Shown here: positions 36,613 through 49,240 of the stretch, in pieces | Layout: every line of letters begins with the position of its first letter | Position numbering within the stretch: position 1 is the stretch's first letter | Origin: Mermis nigrescens | Taxonomy: Eukaryota; Nematoda; Enoplea; Mermithida; Mermithidae | Length of the DNA stretch: 64,000 nucleotides | Reading direction: 5' to 3' | Assembly (NCBI GenBank): GCA_036768485.1 | Contig: JAVLUZ010000145.1 | Span: forward strand, 22,981,471 to 23,045,470 | Notes under the pieces: generated by a model | Database searches by the model: none | Seen by the model: only the letters and a program-made list of their open reading frames with translations | What the model was told of the DNA's origin: nothing | Program-made: the position numbers and the translations under genes

Positions 36613-36629
36613 CATAGTAGTAAGCACAC

Positions 36630-36800
36630 ATAAGAGGGTTGCACCCCCAGAAGTTGGAAATACCCCCCAGAATTCAAATTTTGATAATTTTTTTGCTTTT
36701 TTAGCAATATTTTGATGCCATTGGATAGTACTCGATGAGAAACGTCGAAAAATGGTGTTTTTTCGCCATACGACCACTTTTAAGACCATTTTTGACCTTC
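36630..36800 (+). mobile_element. Family-A MITE-like element, truncated (copy 5)
   Basis: Contains gcacccccagaagttgg, aatacccccc, gatgccattggatagtactcgatgag and gccatacgaccac, then breaks off before the gctgcccacgta end. Confidence 0.65.
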
Positions 36801-37324
36801 GTAACTTAAAGGATTTCCTACAGTCTATTCCAAGAAACCATGACGTTTGTTCATTACGTTTGAAACAAAAAGTGGTTAAAGCATGACCACTTTTGTTGAG
36901 TAAAATATATTCTAAACACGTGGCCTTTCAGGAAAGGACATTTGTAGTCACTTAGGTGCTAAAAACTATTTCCCATGCGCAACATTTAGTGAAAATTTCT
37001 ATAAATACGATTAAAAACTCGGTTTCTTCAGATAGTGAGTAACAGTTCATCGGACTGAATATGGAGTCACTTACTTGGGAAGCTCTTTGTTGATTCAATT
37101 GAAATTAAGAATGACTAGGAGCAGATGCATAAACCGACTGAGTCGTAGGTCGGATTACCCATTGAGTGATTCCTTGACGTGTGCGATGTAAACTAAATGT
37201 TGATTACATGATTAAACCTGAATGTTTCATCTAGTTTAAAAGTATCTGAACATATCGTACTCAAATTTTTTTATAGCCTGTTCCATTTATCCGAGAGCTT
37301 TTTCAGTAAATGTTTCCGGAGGCT

Positions 37325-37695
37325 GGGGTACCAGATCGGTAAGTGATATAACGCTTTATATCCTCAAATTTCATTTAGACTGTAGGAAAAACAACTTTGC
37401 AAACAGAACGGCTAGAATTTGGAATACTTTGCCTCGACGCATTGTTGATTGTAGATGTTTGAAACGGTTTAAGGATTTGATTTCTAAACTTATTTTAGAT
37501 GAGTTCCTAAAGGGGCGTACGTGAGCGCGATCCGCCTGTACGTCTCGGCCATTACTAGCTATGCTGTGAACTTTCTTTCGTTCTTTCGACATTATCTTTC
37601 GTTAAATCCTTCTTTCATGTAATTTTTTATTGCATTTTCTACGGTAGTACTTGGCTAATAGATATTATTATTATTATTATTATCATTATTATTCA
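37325..37695 (+). pseudogene. Non-LTR retrotransposon 3' end (reverse transcriptase C-terminus)
   Basis: The plus frame at about 37350-37530 reads LKFHLDCRKNNFANRTARIW, NTLPRRIVDCRCLKRFKDLI and SKLILDEFLKGRT then stop. F.NR...IWN.LP..IV......FK..L.. is the standard C-terminal tail of Jockey/CR1-type LINE ORF2 proteins (family knowledge). A short 3' UTR ending in a (TTA)n run (37665-37692) follows. The 5' part of the ORF is absent, as usual for 5'-truncated LINE copies. Confidence 0.8.
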
Positions 37696-37902
37696 GCAAC
37701 ACCATTCTTTCTTATTTACTGTAGGTCGCTAGATCTCATTGTAGCTACGTAGCAAAGAATGGTTTTTCAATAACCTTTTTGCAGCATAATTTATTCTCGT
37801 CTTCCAGAGCAGATCAATCAACTTACAGATAAAAATCGCGCATTCAGCTTATCATAAGTCGACACTTTAAACACAATAGACTAAGATGTTAAGAAACGCC
37901 GC

Positions 37903-37977
37903 GAGCTCCCGCATAGCTCAGTGGTAAAACATCTACTTGCTGTCGACGTAAGCCGGGTTCGATTCCAGCCGATAGCT
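37903..37977 (+). pseudogene. tRNA-like sequence with intact A and B boxes
   Basis: TAGCTCAGTGG matches the RNA polymerase III A box and GGTTCGATTCC matches the B box exactly, at tRNA spacing, followed by a TTTTT terminator. A 5-bp anticodon-like stem (cttgc/gtaag) is present. The 7-bp acceptor stem does not pair and the variable loop is missing, so it is not a functional tRNA. A tRNA pseudogene or SINE head is more likely. Confidence 0.65.
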
Positions 37978-38199
37978 TTTTATTTAGCGCACTTACTGTA
38001 GTATGTCCACAGCACTGGTTAAATGCCTAAATTAAATTTATGTGGGTGGATTAGTGCATTTAAAATGGAAGAATTCTAACCATTCGCCCTCACTGAGCAG
38101 ATCTGCTCGAATTACAGTAATTCGTCTTGTTTCGTTTACTGTAGCCCGTAAGAAAATTTACTAAAAAGCTCTCGAATAAATGAAACAGACTATAGTTTA

Positions 38200-38371
38200 C
38201 AGTCTGTTTCACATAACTTCGTGCAGAAATTCTAAGAACGTTTCAACGACAGTAAGCCAAGGGTGATGTACGATAATTATATATCAGATCAATGCTATAA
38301 TCGCAATCTGTCAGCTTACTGTCCGAGATAGATTTAAAATCTATGACCGAAGTCGTGTGAAACCGACTATG
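38200..38371. mobile_element. Family-D MITE (copy 2)
   Basis: agtctgtttcacataacttc at the left, gtcgtgtgaaaccgacta at the right, with internal gtaagcc...gataatt and gcaatctgtcagcttactgtc, matching copies at 7997 and 51230. Confidence 0.75.
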
Positions 38372-38970
38372 AGTGTACATTAGTCCATTTCACAAAACTT
38401 CTTGCATGGATATCAATTTACAGCGATCTAGCGACCAGGTACAAAAATGGTTTTCAGGCAGCAACTATAATGCGACTTTGCATAGGCAGCATTTACCGAT
38501 TTCTATGCACCAGTATAGCGATCGCTGCTTCAGTTTTATCCGGTTTTGTAATCGATTTGCATCGACTCGAGAATTGTGATCCATGCACAAGGTTTCGCAA
38601 AACAAGTTTGTTTCATGAAAATCCGAACGTGAACTCTGACGGATTTACCTTAAAATAAACTGACCCGTTGCGGTGCGGCGCGTGAAATGCCCAAAGTGAA
38701 ATATAACGCAACTTGCTAGATTAGTTTGAAGGCATATTTCAGAGATGGACTTTTCCAATTACTAAAGCCAAATCGAAACAGTTGACAAAGACAAAACGAC
38801 CAATACTTGTGCGGTGCAGTGCAGAAGTGGCACCTTCTATTGCTTGATTAGCCTTATTTAATCTTAGTTTGAATTGACTTTCCGAGTTCGAAAAGTCTAT
38901 CTCTGAAATATGCCTTTAAGCTGACGGCTTTCTTTCTGTCTAAAAATTATTGAAATTTGTGCGTAAAACT
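38372..38970. other. No gene seen; weak inverted repeat
   Basis: The phrases aaggcatatttcagagatggac (38731) and tctctgaaatatgccttt (38903) are inverted copies about 170 bp apart, so a small palindromic element is likely. The plus open frame at 38373-38658 has no recognisable motif. Confidence 0.45.
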
Positions 38971-39193
38971 ATAGTCTGTTTCATTTAGCTTTGAAGTTTT
39001 TGATAAAATTTAAGGTGACTACAAAAGTATTTTAAACTTATACAAATATGATATTCTACAGTATGTCGAGTAACTTAGAGAGGCATGCCAGCCTTAAGCC
39101 GCATTACCGCATCGAGAGTTTAAATCGCTTTTGTAGCCTAATTCTTGTTGAAAAATTTCAAAGAAAACCGCAAAGTTAAATGAAACAGACTAT
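38971..39193. mobile_element. Family-D MITE, variant interior
   Basis: Ends tatagtctgtttcatttagc and aagttaaatgaaacagactata with TA borders. A second tgtgaaacagact follows within 15 bp, suggesting an adjacent remnant. Confidence 0.7.
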
Positions 39194-40842
39194 ATGTGAA
39201 ACAGACTGTTGTGATTCTAATAACTTTTCTGGATGATAAGCTGGCTGATAGAAAACTGTTTCCAACTAGCCTGGTGAATTTTTATGAATACTTGCTTACA
39301 ACGAAAAATATGGAAGCGCCCGCTTCTTGCTTAACTCAAGAACATTGCTAATATTGGCATTTATAGGTCCAGTTTCCATTGATACTTAATTTTCTTAGTC
39401 AAGTCAGTCACACTTTAATAAGGATATGGCTTAGCTGATGGAAACTTTCAAAAAATAAAGCAGACGGAAGCTGAATCTGTAAATTCCAAAATTTCAAAAA
39501 ATTTCTTACTTCTATTGAATAAATTGTTTTCCAATGAGCACTGAATGAAATTTACGTAAAATTTTATCTGTCTTGTATTCTTGTTTGACTCTGAAGCCCA
39601 CGTTGCTCGCTCTGACTGCTAAAATAATGTAGACGATTCGACAAAGCCGTATCGTTTCAATGATATACGACCTCAGATACATAAAATCTAATCATTGGAA
39701 ACCGATTCTTCTACTTGAAGATGTGCATTGCACTGATTTTCACTGCTTTAACATATTAGAATAATTGAGATCCTATGTGAAAAAAATTAAATTTCCTTTA
39801 AAATGATATATATTTTTGTTTCACACATTTGCTCCTACAGTAATCTATCAGTTTAGTTAATAAACATAATGTAATCTGAAACCACATAAAACCACTAATG
39901 AAGCTAAAGTGTCAGATATAGTTTTTTGAGTTAATCTCAAGAACCACCGATCCGATTTCAAAAAAGTAAAGTTTTCTAAATACAAAGCAAAAAATGAAAC
40001 TATTTTGCCAAAAAAACTTTCAATTTGTTATAACTACAGTATACCACATAGCAAAAATGACTTAAATTTCAAAATGGCCGCATTTTTTACTAGTTTGTGA
40101 CATTATACTGAAAACTGGCAAAATAGTTGCGTTTTAACATCCTCTAAAATGTTCATTTTTTGGTTTTTCTTCTAAGCCCGCCGTTCACTCTACAAAAGCG
40201 TTTTAAATTTTTTCCAATATGGCTGCCACCATAAGCTATGCTTATTATGCGCCACAGGTTGTATATTATTGAATGTTTGAGCTCAATTTGAACAAAGTGT
40301 AAAGTTAGCTTTCGAATGATTACTCACTCGTCTAATTTGATCAAAAATTCGCATTTTTCATTTTTAGCCATGTAGGCAGCCATATTGAAAAATTACTGTT
40401 GTTTTGGACGTTTTTATCCATTATTCTTTGTGCTTTTAACATCTTTCGAGAATTTTTTTGTAAATAGATAGAGAATTTTATGCTTTTTTTATAAGATAGG
40501 TCTCAAGGTCTAGTTCCTTGTACTTTGTTAGATTAACTCAAAAACCCATTGTTGTACGCTGAAAACGCAGTGATAGGTGTGTAGTAAAAATCAATTTCTG
40601 AATCACTTTTCACGCTTAAACGAACCTTCCGATCATACGACAAAATAAGAGGCCTTTCATCAAGCGACACTTTGCAGTATCTCTAGGGTATTTATGGATT
40701 AGCAAAGAAGTGGAAAAAATGTACAAATTAAAAACGAAAAATGCTTCACGCGTGGTCAATGAATCAGTAATAGCTTGAAAAAGACAAAAAATAATTCTCG
40801 AATATTGAGGGCGTCGAACCGGAATTCGGTGGGATCACTACT
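39194..40842. other. Intergenic, no gene seen
   Basis: AT-rich. The phrase ttttttgagttaatct (39919) recurs in complement as agattaactcaaaaacc (40530), so much of 39900-40560 may be one old inverted-repeat element. No exon candidate. Confidence 0.45.
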
Positions 40843-40962
40843 ATAGTCTGTTTCACATGACTTTGGGCTTGAATCTTAAGACTTTTTATCGAGAGTAAGC
40901 CGACAGATTACGATAATCACAATCAGATCAGTGCTCTGTCAGCTTATTATCGGGAGTTGTTT
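40843..40962. mobile_element. Family-D MITE, right-truncated (copy 3)
   Basis: Starts tatagtctgtttcacatgac, retains gtaagccgacagattacgataa and cagcttattatcgggagttg, and lacks the terminal gaaacagacta. Confidence 0.7.
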
Positions 40963-41528
40963 CAGTGGCGGATTTAGAGAGGTGCGGGGGCAGCCCCTGT
41001 CGTCAAAGAATATGTGGGCGCAATGAAGAATAGATGTGTAGTTTTTGATGATTTTAGCCATTTCAATCGTGCTTTCAAATTTTCCGCGCTTCGCGCAGGG
41101 ATGATATTCAATTAATGACATTTCGATGACCTCTCTTGGGCGCTCTAGAAAACTTAAATTTACACCATCTATAATATTAATTTCGAGTTGTGTGTGTGTG
41201 TGTGTGTGTGTGTCTGTGAGGCAAAAAAGTTTTTACTGGATAATTTTGTGATACTTATATTTTCACTCAATGGGTATTCTCGGGCGCTAATTACAATTTT
41301 TTGATCAAAATGGCTCGATCGGACTCCTGAAACCCGGAAACTACGGATTTATGTAAAAGGTTCTGGCAGCTCTAGTCGCTTATGCAACTGCCGCAGGGTA
41401 AAATTTTTTAAAGTCACCCTAGATCAACTTTTTATGCGCTATCGACTGGTGTGAACCACTTTACACTACATTGCAAACTGATGTGATGCTGTAAGAAAAA
41501 CGTGATTTACAAGTGTATTTTATCAAAT

Positions 41529-44500
41529 ACTAGATGAGCCGCCCGGCGTTGCCCGGGCTGAACTTAGGCCTGATATATAGCTATGTGGAATTGATATGTG
41601 AAAAAATCCATAATTTTGATGTTTTCTTTGAAAAAAAATCCGGCAATTTTGATGTTTTTTGCTTATTAATCCGGTAATTTTAATGTTATTTTAAAAAATC
41701 CGTAATTTTGATGTGATTTTAAAAAATCCATAATTTTGATGTTTTTTAAAAAATCCATAATTTTGATATTTTTAAAAAAACTCCATGTTTTTTAAAAAGA
41801 ATCCATAATTTTGATGTTATTTTGAAAAATCCATAATTCTGATGTTTTTTAAAAAAATCCATAATTTTGATGTTTCAAAAAAATTTCCATAATGTTGGTG
41901 TTTCATCGTGTGCCCTATCTTATAGCGTTGAGTATGCTATAGCATTGGGTACTTTATACCGTGTCATATCTTATATAGCATTGGGTGTGTTATAGCATTA
42001 GGTATCTTGCAGCATTGGGTATGCTATACCGTATCCTATCTTGTAGCGATAGTTGAGCGCTCGGCGTTGCCCGGGCTGAACTTAGGCCTGATAGCTATAT
42101 GGAATTAATATGTCTCTTGTATTTTTTATTTTTCAAGACTTTTGATGTTTTTGGGATATTTCTAAAAAAATTGTTGGTACAAACCATATTTTATTTTTTG
42201 GATTTTTTAAAATGTCTTTTGTCAACCATTTTTTTGATCAAATCCATATTTTTGACGTTACAGAATGGTTTTGAAAATTGTTTAGCCATAATCATATTTT
42301 TGATGTTCTGGGGTGTTCTGGAAATTTTTATAATAAAACCCATATTGTTGATGTTTTGGGATGTTTTGGAAAATTTTTTTCGTCAAACCATATTTTTGAT
42401 GTTTTAGGATGTTTTGGAAAATTTTTTTAATCAAACCCATATTTTTGATGTTTTGGGATGTTTTGGAAAATTTTTTTCATCAAACCATATTTTTGATGTT
42501 TTAGGATGTTTTGAAAAATTTTTCGGTAAACCATATTTTTGATGTTTTAAAAATTTTTTGTTTGTTGTAGCAAAGGGTAAAATATATCACGTGATATGCT
42601 GTAGCTGATGGTATCTCCTATCTTATATCACTGCATGTTATGGCACAGACAGGGTATCTATACCAAACCTATCTTATAGCAATTGCCTATCTCGTAGCAC
42701 AGGGTATCTTATATCCCATACTATCTTATAACATTGCCTATCTTGCAGCTCGGGGTATCTTATATCACTTCCTATCTTATAGCATTGCCTATCTTGTAGC
42801 ACGGGGTATCTTTTATAACGTTCTATCTTATAGCATTGCCTATCTTGTAGCACGGGGTGTCTTATATCACGTCCTATCTTATAGTATTGCCTATCCTGTA
42901 GCACAGAGTATCTTATATGACGTCCTATCTTATAGCATTGCTTATCTTGTTGCACATAGTATCTCATACCATGCCTATCTTATAAAATTGCCTATGTTAT
43001 AGCATCATTTGGTTAAACCTGTATTTCGATGTTTCACAGTGCCGACCAATGCTATAACATATAACAATGTGCATAGTGTCGCCAGGCATGCTCCTCTTGG
43101 CCGGGGTATCCCTATACAAACAGTATAAACTAATTTTTGAAAAAATAGCAAAAAATCGGCCAACTCCCGAAATCGTGGAGGCTTATAGCACAGGGGCCAA
43201 ACCCTGCTCCCTCCCTGCCCAGGGCCATTGGGTGCGTTTGTCGAAATTTCAAGATCGCTACGGCTCCTTCCCCCATTGGACCTACCTCGGCCCAAAATAT
43301 CAGCCCACCAATTTCATTGGGCTGGAGCCAACCCGGTACAAACATACGAACATACGAACTTACACACATACAAACAAACAAACTTTCAAAAATATATAGT
43401 AGATCTCAAATCGCAGCGGATACATTTTGTTTCAAAATTTTCACCAATTCTTGGATATCTTATGACTGACCTTACTGTAAAATTTGAAGAAAATTCACGG
43501 ATTGGTTTCTGAGATACGGGAGCCCAAAGGTACCCTATGCATAGCGTAAAATTTAGGTTTTGTCTTTTTGCAGAAGCACAGATTGACTGTTGCTTCCAAA
43601 ATTTGGCCCCTGGGGTTTCTGAGACCGCTGATTCCATATTCGCTACTTTAAATATACGATCTGGCATCATAAAACATGTATGAGACGGGCTTAAAGGAAA
43701 TCACGCACGGGTACTTATAAACATGATTAATCACTGAAAAAGAGCTTGCACCAAGTCAAAATTTTTGACCTTGTAAACCAGCGCGCGTGAAATTTAATGC
43801 GAAGCAATCGGAAGCAGCAAACATGCAGCTTTCGAAAGAAAGCAAAACATGCGGCTTTCGAAAATACAAAGCCGAATGTTTTTGCTTCTAGCGGCTAATT
43901 TAATATGCAACTTTTTGCATTTGTTTACAATGAGGGCAAAGTTGAACATTGTACAAAGTTGAACCCGACGCTATAAGATAGGACGTGATACAACATACTC
44001 AATGCTTTACAATAGGACGTGATGTAACATACCCCATGCTATACAATAGGACGTGATATAACATGCCCTATGCTATAAGATAAGACGTGATATAACATAC
44101 CCAGTGTTACAGGATAGGACGTGATATAACATACCCCATGCTACAAGATAGGACGTGATAAAGCATACTCAGTGCTATAACACATCCTGTGCTGTAAGAT
44201 TGGTGTCCCAAAACATCAAAAATATGGTTTGCACCAAAAAATCTTTAAACATCCCAAAAACATAAAAAAAATGGTTTTGACCAAAAAAATTTTTTAAACA
44301 CCTCAAAACATATAAAATATGGTTTTGACCAAAAAATTTTTAAACCACCAAAAACATCAAAAGTATGGTTTTGGACCAAAAAAGTCTTTTTAATAGTCCA
44401 AAACGTTAAAAATATGGTTATGATCAAACAAAATTTTAAACATCCCAAACCATCTAATGGTATAATTTCCAGAACATCCCAGAACATCAAAAATATGATT

Positions 44501-44746
44501 TTGGATAAAGAATTCTCAGAACCATTCTATAAACGTCAGAAATATGGGTTTAATCAAAGAGATGGTTGACAAAAGACAGTTTTAAAAAATTTAAAAAATA
44601 CAATATGTTTTTACCAACAATTTCTTAGAAATATCCCAAAAACATCAAAAGTCCCGAAAAATAAAAAAAATACAAGAGACATCTCAATTTCATACAGCTA
44701 TCAGGCCTAAGTTCAGCCAGGGCAACGCCGGGCAGGTCAGCTAGAT
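41529..44746. mobile_element. 3.2-kb palindromic element of two tandem-repeat classes
   Basis: Left end ccgcccggcgttgcccgggctgaacttaggcc (repeated at 42055-42090); right end is its complement, ggcctaagttcagccagggcaacgccggg. Inside, left half: units like tcaaaccatatttttgatgttttgggatg (42120-42560), then units like tagcattgcctatcttgtagcacggggt (42600-42990). Right half repeats both classes in complement and reverse order (43970-44190, then 44210-44650). The middle (43010-43960) is unique and includes catacgaacttacacacatac-type simple sequence at 43340-43385. Open frames reflect the tandem repeats. Confidence 0.8.
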
Positions 44747-45268
44747 ATAAAAAAATATAAAAACCGCTGGCTGATCCATTGCAGAGTCATTCAATTTTTT
44801 ATACTAATTACTGGTTAAGATATTATTTGTTCACAAACACTCTAGCAGATGGGGCAGCGAAGCGCCCCATTTGCTAGTAGAGTAATTTTAAACAAAACAA
44901 AGATTTTGTAGCTCCTATAATGATTTCTCGAGTGTTTTTTTCTGCGATTTTAGTCGATTTTTGCATTAATTTTGCGAGTTTGTCTCAAATAAACTCTGGA
45001 CAATTTTGAAAATTTTTACCTTTTTGCATCAGAAATAATCTTGCCTACCAAAACACGGCAAAAAACCGATACTTTAGGCATACTACGGATTTTGGGGCAA
45101 TGTTTGACACTTTTACGAAAATTTTGGGTATAGCCCTTAGTCAGAAAATCCATGTTCCGCCACATGGCTCTTTTAAAACTTACGCCTAAATTTAAGTGAA
45201 ACAGACTGTAGCCTCGAACGCATGCATAAATTCTCGAGAAATCGTTAAACAAAAAATAAATATAAATT

Positions 45269-45976
45269 TCATTGTCCGATTCGATTCAACAATTCGTAAA
45301 ACTGCGATTCGCAACTGGCGTCGCCATAAGCATTATTGGATTGAACGTTATTCGTTGTGGGATCGGCGGCAACGGCTGTGGCTTGGAATAACGCCGACGC
45401 CGCTCTCATGTTCACCCCCGCCTGCTGGGCGATCTTGCTGGCGGTCAAATAAGCCAAAAAATTTACGTAATTGGCGATATCAATCGAATAAGGCGTCGTC
45501 GATGTCGAATCACCGCCGGGCATTTCGGAGGGCCAAGCGGCGTTTTGGAAATGTTTCGTGAGTCAGCAAAGCCGCCGTTGGGGCGTAATCCTTGGAGGTC
45601 AAATCAAAGTGACCGCCGAAGTTCGACCTGTCCGCATTCGTCGAGTCGTAGACACCGCCGAGAGCTTTAACCCCGTGACTTTGGGGCCAAAAACGGGAGA
45701 AACTCCTCGAAGAACTCGTAAGTTCTGATGAGGAGCATTCAGTGGGCAATCGTGGCAATGGAGCTGTCAGCAGGGACGGCCTGAGATCAACAAAAGCTTC
45801 CGGCTGGCCTCCTGATTCTAAATCTGGTATTCTCGTCATCGACCGGAATGCCTCGGAAGTTTTGGCTGACTGATCGTTGACGCTTGGAAAGGGTGGACGG
45901 TATCTTTGTTCACCTACTAAATCGCTAGGGTCGTGCTTTTCCAGCTTTCGGCACTTTGCCCTTCTGGTTTTGAAAC
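45269..45976 (-). CDS. PRD-class homeobox gene, exon 3 (end of homeodomain plus C-terminal tail), frameshifted
   Basis: Acceptor ctgaaattag. The exon supplies the last base of Trp48 and then FQN; after one surplus base the frame continues RRAKCRKLEKHDPSDL, completing recognition helix 3. The tail is Ser/Pro/Ala-rich (SSSELTSSSRSFSRFWPQ, YDSTNADRSNFGGHFDLTSK). Near 45555 the frame must shift again by one base to continue KHFQNAAWPSEMPGG, IANYVNFLAYLTASKIAQQA and the stop at 45269. GC content is higher than in surroundings and conservation of the motifs argues for a real exon. No C-terminal OAR motif was recognised. The two shifts may be assembly indels or inactivating changes. Confidence 0.8.
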
Positions 45977-46060
45977 CTAATTTCAGTGAAACGAGACGTT
46001 GAATATGATTGATTGAATCGATTGAAGTGAAAGGTATTCATATGACGCCATCAACGATCG

Positions 46061-46829
<769 letters not shown>

Positions 46830-46852
46830 TAATCCTCATAATCATCATAATC

Positions 46853-47126
<274 letters not shown>

Positions 47127-47629
47127 CCCATTTCATAAAACATAATGGCTTTACTCTCAGACAGTCGATAATGCATAAATATGTAATGTAAATGAATTAA
47201 ACCTATGATGCCTAAACCTAAGTCTAGAGATAATTAATAAGAAGGTCATTTTGAAACAGACGTTACTATTCTGTTGAGAATAAAACAGTTGTCAGGTTCG
47301 TCGAATGCAAATATCGATTTTTAGAACAGAAAGCCAATATTTGAGTCTTAGATAATGAAAAAGCTTAATAATTTACAAAATGCTACAAATAAAAAATGTT
47401 AAATTAAGATACGCACTTCTCTGTAAAATAAGTTGCCGATCCAGAGCATAGAAAAAGACCAGTCAAATAACCATCAAAATAATCAAGCGCAGTTATCTGT
47501 GTGTTGAACAGTAAAATTCAAAAATTTTCCTGAGGCCATGGTAAATAATCCAATAATTTTAATTTTAAGTGAGCTTTTATGAATCTAAATCTATGATATA
47601 TAAAAAATTCATGTATATCATCCTCTTAC

Positions 47630-47680
47630 CAGACTTGAACACGTGCTTCGGTCAAATGAATGCGCCCTGATAAATCTTCC
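47630..47680 (-). CDS. PRD-class homeobox gene, exon 2 (51 bp, homeodomain helix 2 to start of helix 3)
   Basis: Minus strand, acceptor aaatttctcag, donor gtaagagg. Completes Arg from exon 1 and reads EDLSGRIHLTEARVQVW, the last codon being split (TG|G). LTEARVQVWFQNRRAK is the signature of Q50 PRD-class homeodomains. Both introns are in phase 2. Too short for automatic ORF listings; found by expecting the missing homeodomain segment. Confidence 0.93.
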
Positions 47681-48358
47681 CTGAGAAATTTTTTTGAAAT
47701 ATAAAAGGAGTCAATGATAAACTTTTAAAGCGTCCTTATCTCATATTGCTTAGGTCGTGGTACATATCCAGGTTTTCCAGTTTTGGTATTATTTTATTGT
47801 TCTCTCAAGCGTTTTATGCAATTTGTGCATAATCACTTTATTCGAAATTTCAATAGATATTATTACTTATAAATAAGGTTTTGTCTGAGTTTGAGAAAAT
47901 CATTCTTTTAATTGAAAATTGTTTAAGAAATTTAAATATATATATGATCCTCTCTCAGGCTTATTACAGACAAATTTATCGTACAGGATCTGCGCTACTG
48001 TCAAGCGCTCTTAATTGCATTTAGTCCAAAACTTAATCTTATTGCGTTTGCTGCGTCTAAATGAAATCAAGCAATTTGATCCGAAAATTGGAACGCAATT
48101 TATTATGACAAAGCTTAGGATTCAGAGGTGTCATTTATGATTATTATTCGTATAATAATTTATAATTATAATTTTTGTAATAATTTAAATTTGAATTGTA
48201 AGTATTATTATTATCATTTCTTAAGAATTATAACTTTACAACTTTTATAATTTTCATTACTACTGATAATTATTCTTTTTGTTTGCTAATTATGATTATT
48301 TTATTATCCATGGAGCAGCAGAGAATGGAGTTGTTAATTGTTGAAGATCAAGGTTTAC
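47681..48358 (-). other. Homeobox gene intron 1, nothing else seen
   Basis: AT-rich with ttattattat patches. No second gene or repeat family recognised. Confidence 0.5.
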
Positions 48359-48572
48359 CTGACAAAAACATCCGGATAATGAGTCTTAGCGAAAACTTTC
48401 TCGAGTTCTTCCAGCTGATGGGCTGAAAAAGTTGTACGGTATCTTCGTTGCTTTCTGCCAATTTTGCCACCCCCAGATTTATACACATCATCCTGCTGTC
48501 GTTCTATGATACCACTGCTGACTGATCCATAAAATTGATCCAGACAGCTTCCGTTCATTCTTTTTGATTCAT
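48359..48572 (-). CDS. PRD-class homeobox gene, exon 1 seen here (N-terminal half of homeodomain)
   Basis: Minus strand, acceptor attctctttttaag, donor gtaaacc. Reads [20 protein letters not shown], a linker, then [20 protein letters not shown] and [21 protein letters not shown].. HQLEELE..F..THYPDVF is homeodomain helix 1 and the following loop of the aristaless/Prrx/Drgx/Alx group. With exons 2 and 3 the domain is complete and has Q50. FVRED recalls Prrx, RRAKCRK recalls Shox, RRYRTTF recalls aristaless; orthology needs a tree. A nuclear DNA-binding transcription factor, binding TAAT-type palindromes (family knowledge). Upstream exons probably exist, since the acceptor is good and the start codon is not required here. 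Confidence 0.93.
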
Positions 48573-48834
48573 CTTAAAAAGAGAATTTCAAGAAATTCTT
48601 CAATGTTTGACGTTTTTATTTTTCTGCAATTAAATAAAAAAGGTCACCAATGTTAACGCAAACTTCGCAAACTTCGTAGAAAGTTAATCAAGAAACGTAT
48701 CAAGACTTTTAATTTTTAAATCTTCCTTATTCGTTGTTTCGTAATTTTTTCTCAAAGAAGCTGACTGAAAATTAGTTTTCAAAAACCGATTAAATTTATC
48801 TGAAAATACTACAATTTTGTCAAAAATGTACACC

Positions 48835-49240
48835 AAATGATACCCTCACCTTACATGAGCAGCAACAAAATTCTGGAGGAGTCCGATGAGGCAAAATCGC
48901 CAAAAATAACACCAAAAATTCCGATTCTATGGGTCTATCGACTTTTGAATAGACTTCCAGATTTTCGAGGTCCAGAGGTCAGCCGTTCTAGGCGAAAGGT
49001 CAAAAATCGAGCTTTTTTGGGGGCAAAATGACCTCAAAAACTGGTATAAGCGCTAAAATAGTAAATAGTATCAAAAGTATATTATCTAACAGTTTCTGAT
49101 CAAAAATGAAAATTTTCAATTTTTCTCCCATTGTAGGCCTTCATTTTGTCTCATTTTCCCCGGAAGATTTCCCATTTTTACATTCTTAGGTTGAAGATTC
49201 CAACCCTCCCCACCATGCATGTCTGATCCAGAGCCCCAGA
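48835..49240 (-). repeat. Family-A relative followed by family-B copy 4
   Basis: 48845-48950 carries acatgagcagcaacaaaattctgga and caaaatcgccaaaaataac as in other A relatives (24250, 56210). 48957-49224 is a minus-oriented family-B copy (gaggtcagccgttctaggc...tgtaggccttcattttgtctcattttcc...catgcatgtctg). Confidence 0.6.

Larger units (their letters stand above)
37273..38195. mobile_element. Composite with 40-bp inverted termini (family-D ends)
   Basis: Left end tatagcctgttccatttatc then cgagagctttttcagtaaat; right end is the near-perfect complement, atttactaaaaagctctcg then aataaatgaaacagactata. It encloses a LINE 3' end and a tRNA-like sequence. Either a non-autonomous element captured these or they inserted into it. 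Confidence 0.7.

Noticed and set aside
37903..37977. Functional tRNA gene
   Set aside because: The acceptor stem does not pair, the variable loop is missing and the T stem has mismatches, although the polymerase III boxes are intact.
42099..43002. Open frames with internal repeats (IAYLVARGILYHVLSYS-like)
   Set aside because: Tandem DNA repeats of about 57 bp give periodic frames on both strands; the mirrored arm gives others.
43005..43670. Overlapping open frames of 83-110 codons on both strands
   Set aside because: They lie in the central part of a palindromic element; no family motif and frames conflict.
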